Positions 6,625-6,747 of a stretch of DNA of 6,747 nt are shown here, piece after piece. The notes under the pieces are model-generated. The model was not told the origin of the DNA. It searched no databases and saw only the letters and a program-made list of their open reading frames with translations. How positions within the stretch are numbered: position 1 is the stretch's first letter; every line of letters begins with the position of its first letter. Where the stretch lies: positions 1 to 6,747 of the forward strand of contig JAFGOU010000322.1 of assembly GCA_016926315.1 (NCBI GenBank), read 5' to 3'. The stretch is from Chitinispirillaceae bacterium. GTDB lineage: Bacteria; Fibrobacterota; Chitinivibrionia; Chitinivibrionales; Chitinispirillaceae. The position numbers were made by a program, and so were the translations under genes.

Positions 6625-6747
6625 CTATTTCACCCTGATCGTGACCGAAAAGGTGTCTTCGGGCGGAACATCGGTTTCAAAATCCCTGTTATAGGTCAAA
6701 GCTACCGTCGAGGCGCCCCTGCCGACCGGCAGGAAGTCGAGATAAAA
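6625..6747 (-). CDS. C-terminal fragment of a small beta-rich protein, possibly a chagasin-type (I42) protease inhibitor
   Basis: A frame open from the window's right edge encodes 40 residues and ends with TAG at 6627-6625. The pattern FYLDFLPVGRGASTVALTY, NRDFETDVPP, then DTFSVTIRVK resembles the last three strands of chagasin-family (I42) inhibitors. There a G-rich turn leads to an xVxLxYxR strand, the RPW loop that enters papain-type proteases, and a closing FxVxVxV strand. Here the loop reads R-D-F rather than R-P-W, so inhibitory activity is doubtful, and another immunoglobulin-like beta-sandwich is possible. Such proteins are often exported, but the N-terminus is off the window. The stop is 4 bases before the pabBC GTG, so the two are probably co-transcribed. 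Confidence 0.5.
   Translation of the reverse strand, partial: FYLDFLPVGRGASTVALTYNRDFETDVPPEDTFSVTIRVK
6630..6636 (-). promoter_or_regulatory. Ribosome binding site candidate for pabBC
   Basis: AGGGTGA on the - strand, within the last codons of the upstream gene, contains GGTGA complementary to the 16S tail and lies 9 bases before the GTG at 6620. Its place inside the upstream coding end fits coupled translation. Confidence 0.45.

Overview
The window is a densely coded, GC-rich stretch (probably in the upper 50s % G+C) from a diderm bacterium. The diderm call rests on a type VI secretion (T6SS) baseplate gene at the left edge. I cannot assign a lineage from the sequence alone. Gene starts are a mix of a good purine-rich ribosome binding site (brkB), weak ones, and one GTG start (pabBC).

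Left half, + strand (1-3973): three genes in tight tandem. First is the 3' part of tssG (T6SS baseplate; its start lies off the window). After 12 bases comes a 446-residue YihY/BrkB-type inner-membrane protein with a C-terminal soluble domain. After 6 more bases comes a 624-residue protein of the D-apionate lactonase (ApnL)-like family. The spacing suggests one transcript, although the three predicted functions (secretion, membrane, sugar-acid lactone hydrolysis) do not form an obvious pathway. No other apiose-catabolism gene and no other T6SS gene is visible.

Right half, - strand (3997-6747): read in transcription order, it starts with the C-terminal 40 residues of a small beta-rich protein resembling chagasin-type (I42) cysteine-protease inhibitors. 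Four bases later is a bifunctional PabB-PabC fusion (625 residues), which makes 4-aminobenzoate for folate. A 143-base gap follows, holding a weak hairpin, an imperfect 19-base dyad and a possible promoter. Last is a 200-residue exported protein of unknown function carrying a short tandem motif (PWxKYxLS). The two halves converge, with only 23 bases between the stop codons at 3973 and 3997.

The least ordinary items are the ApnL-like protein placed behind brkB and tssG, and the unrecognised exported repeat protein. I see no tRNA, rRNA, CRISPR array, insertion sequence or prophage signature.
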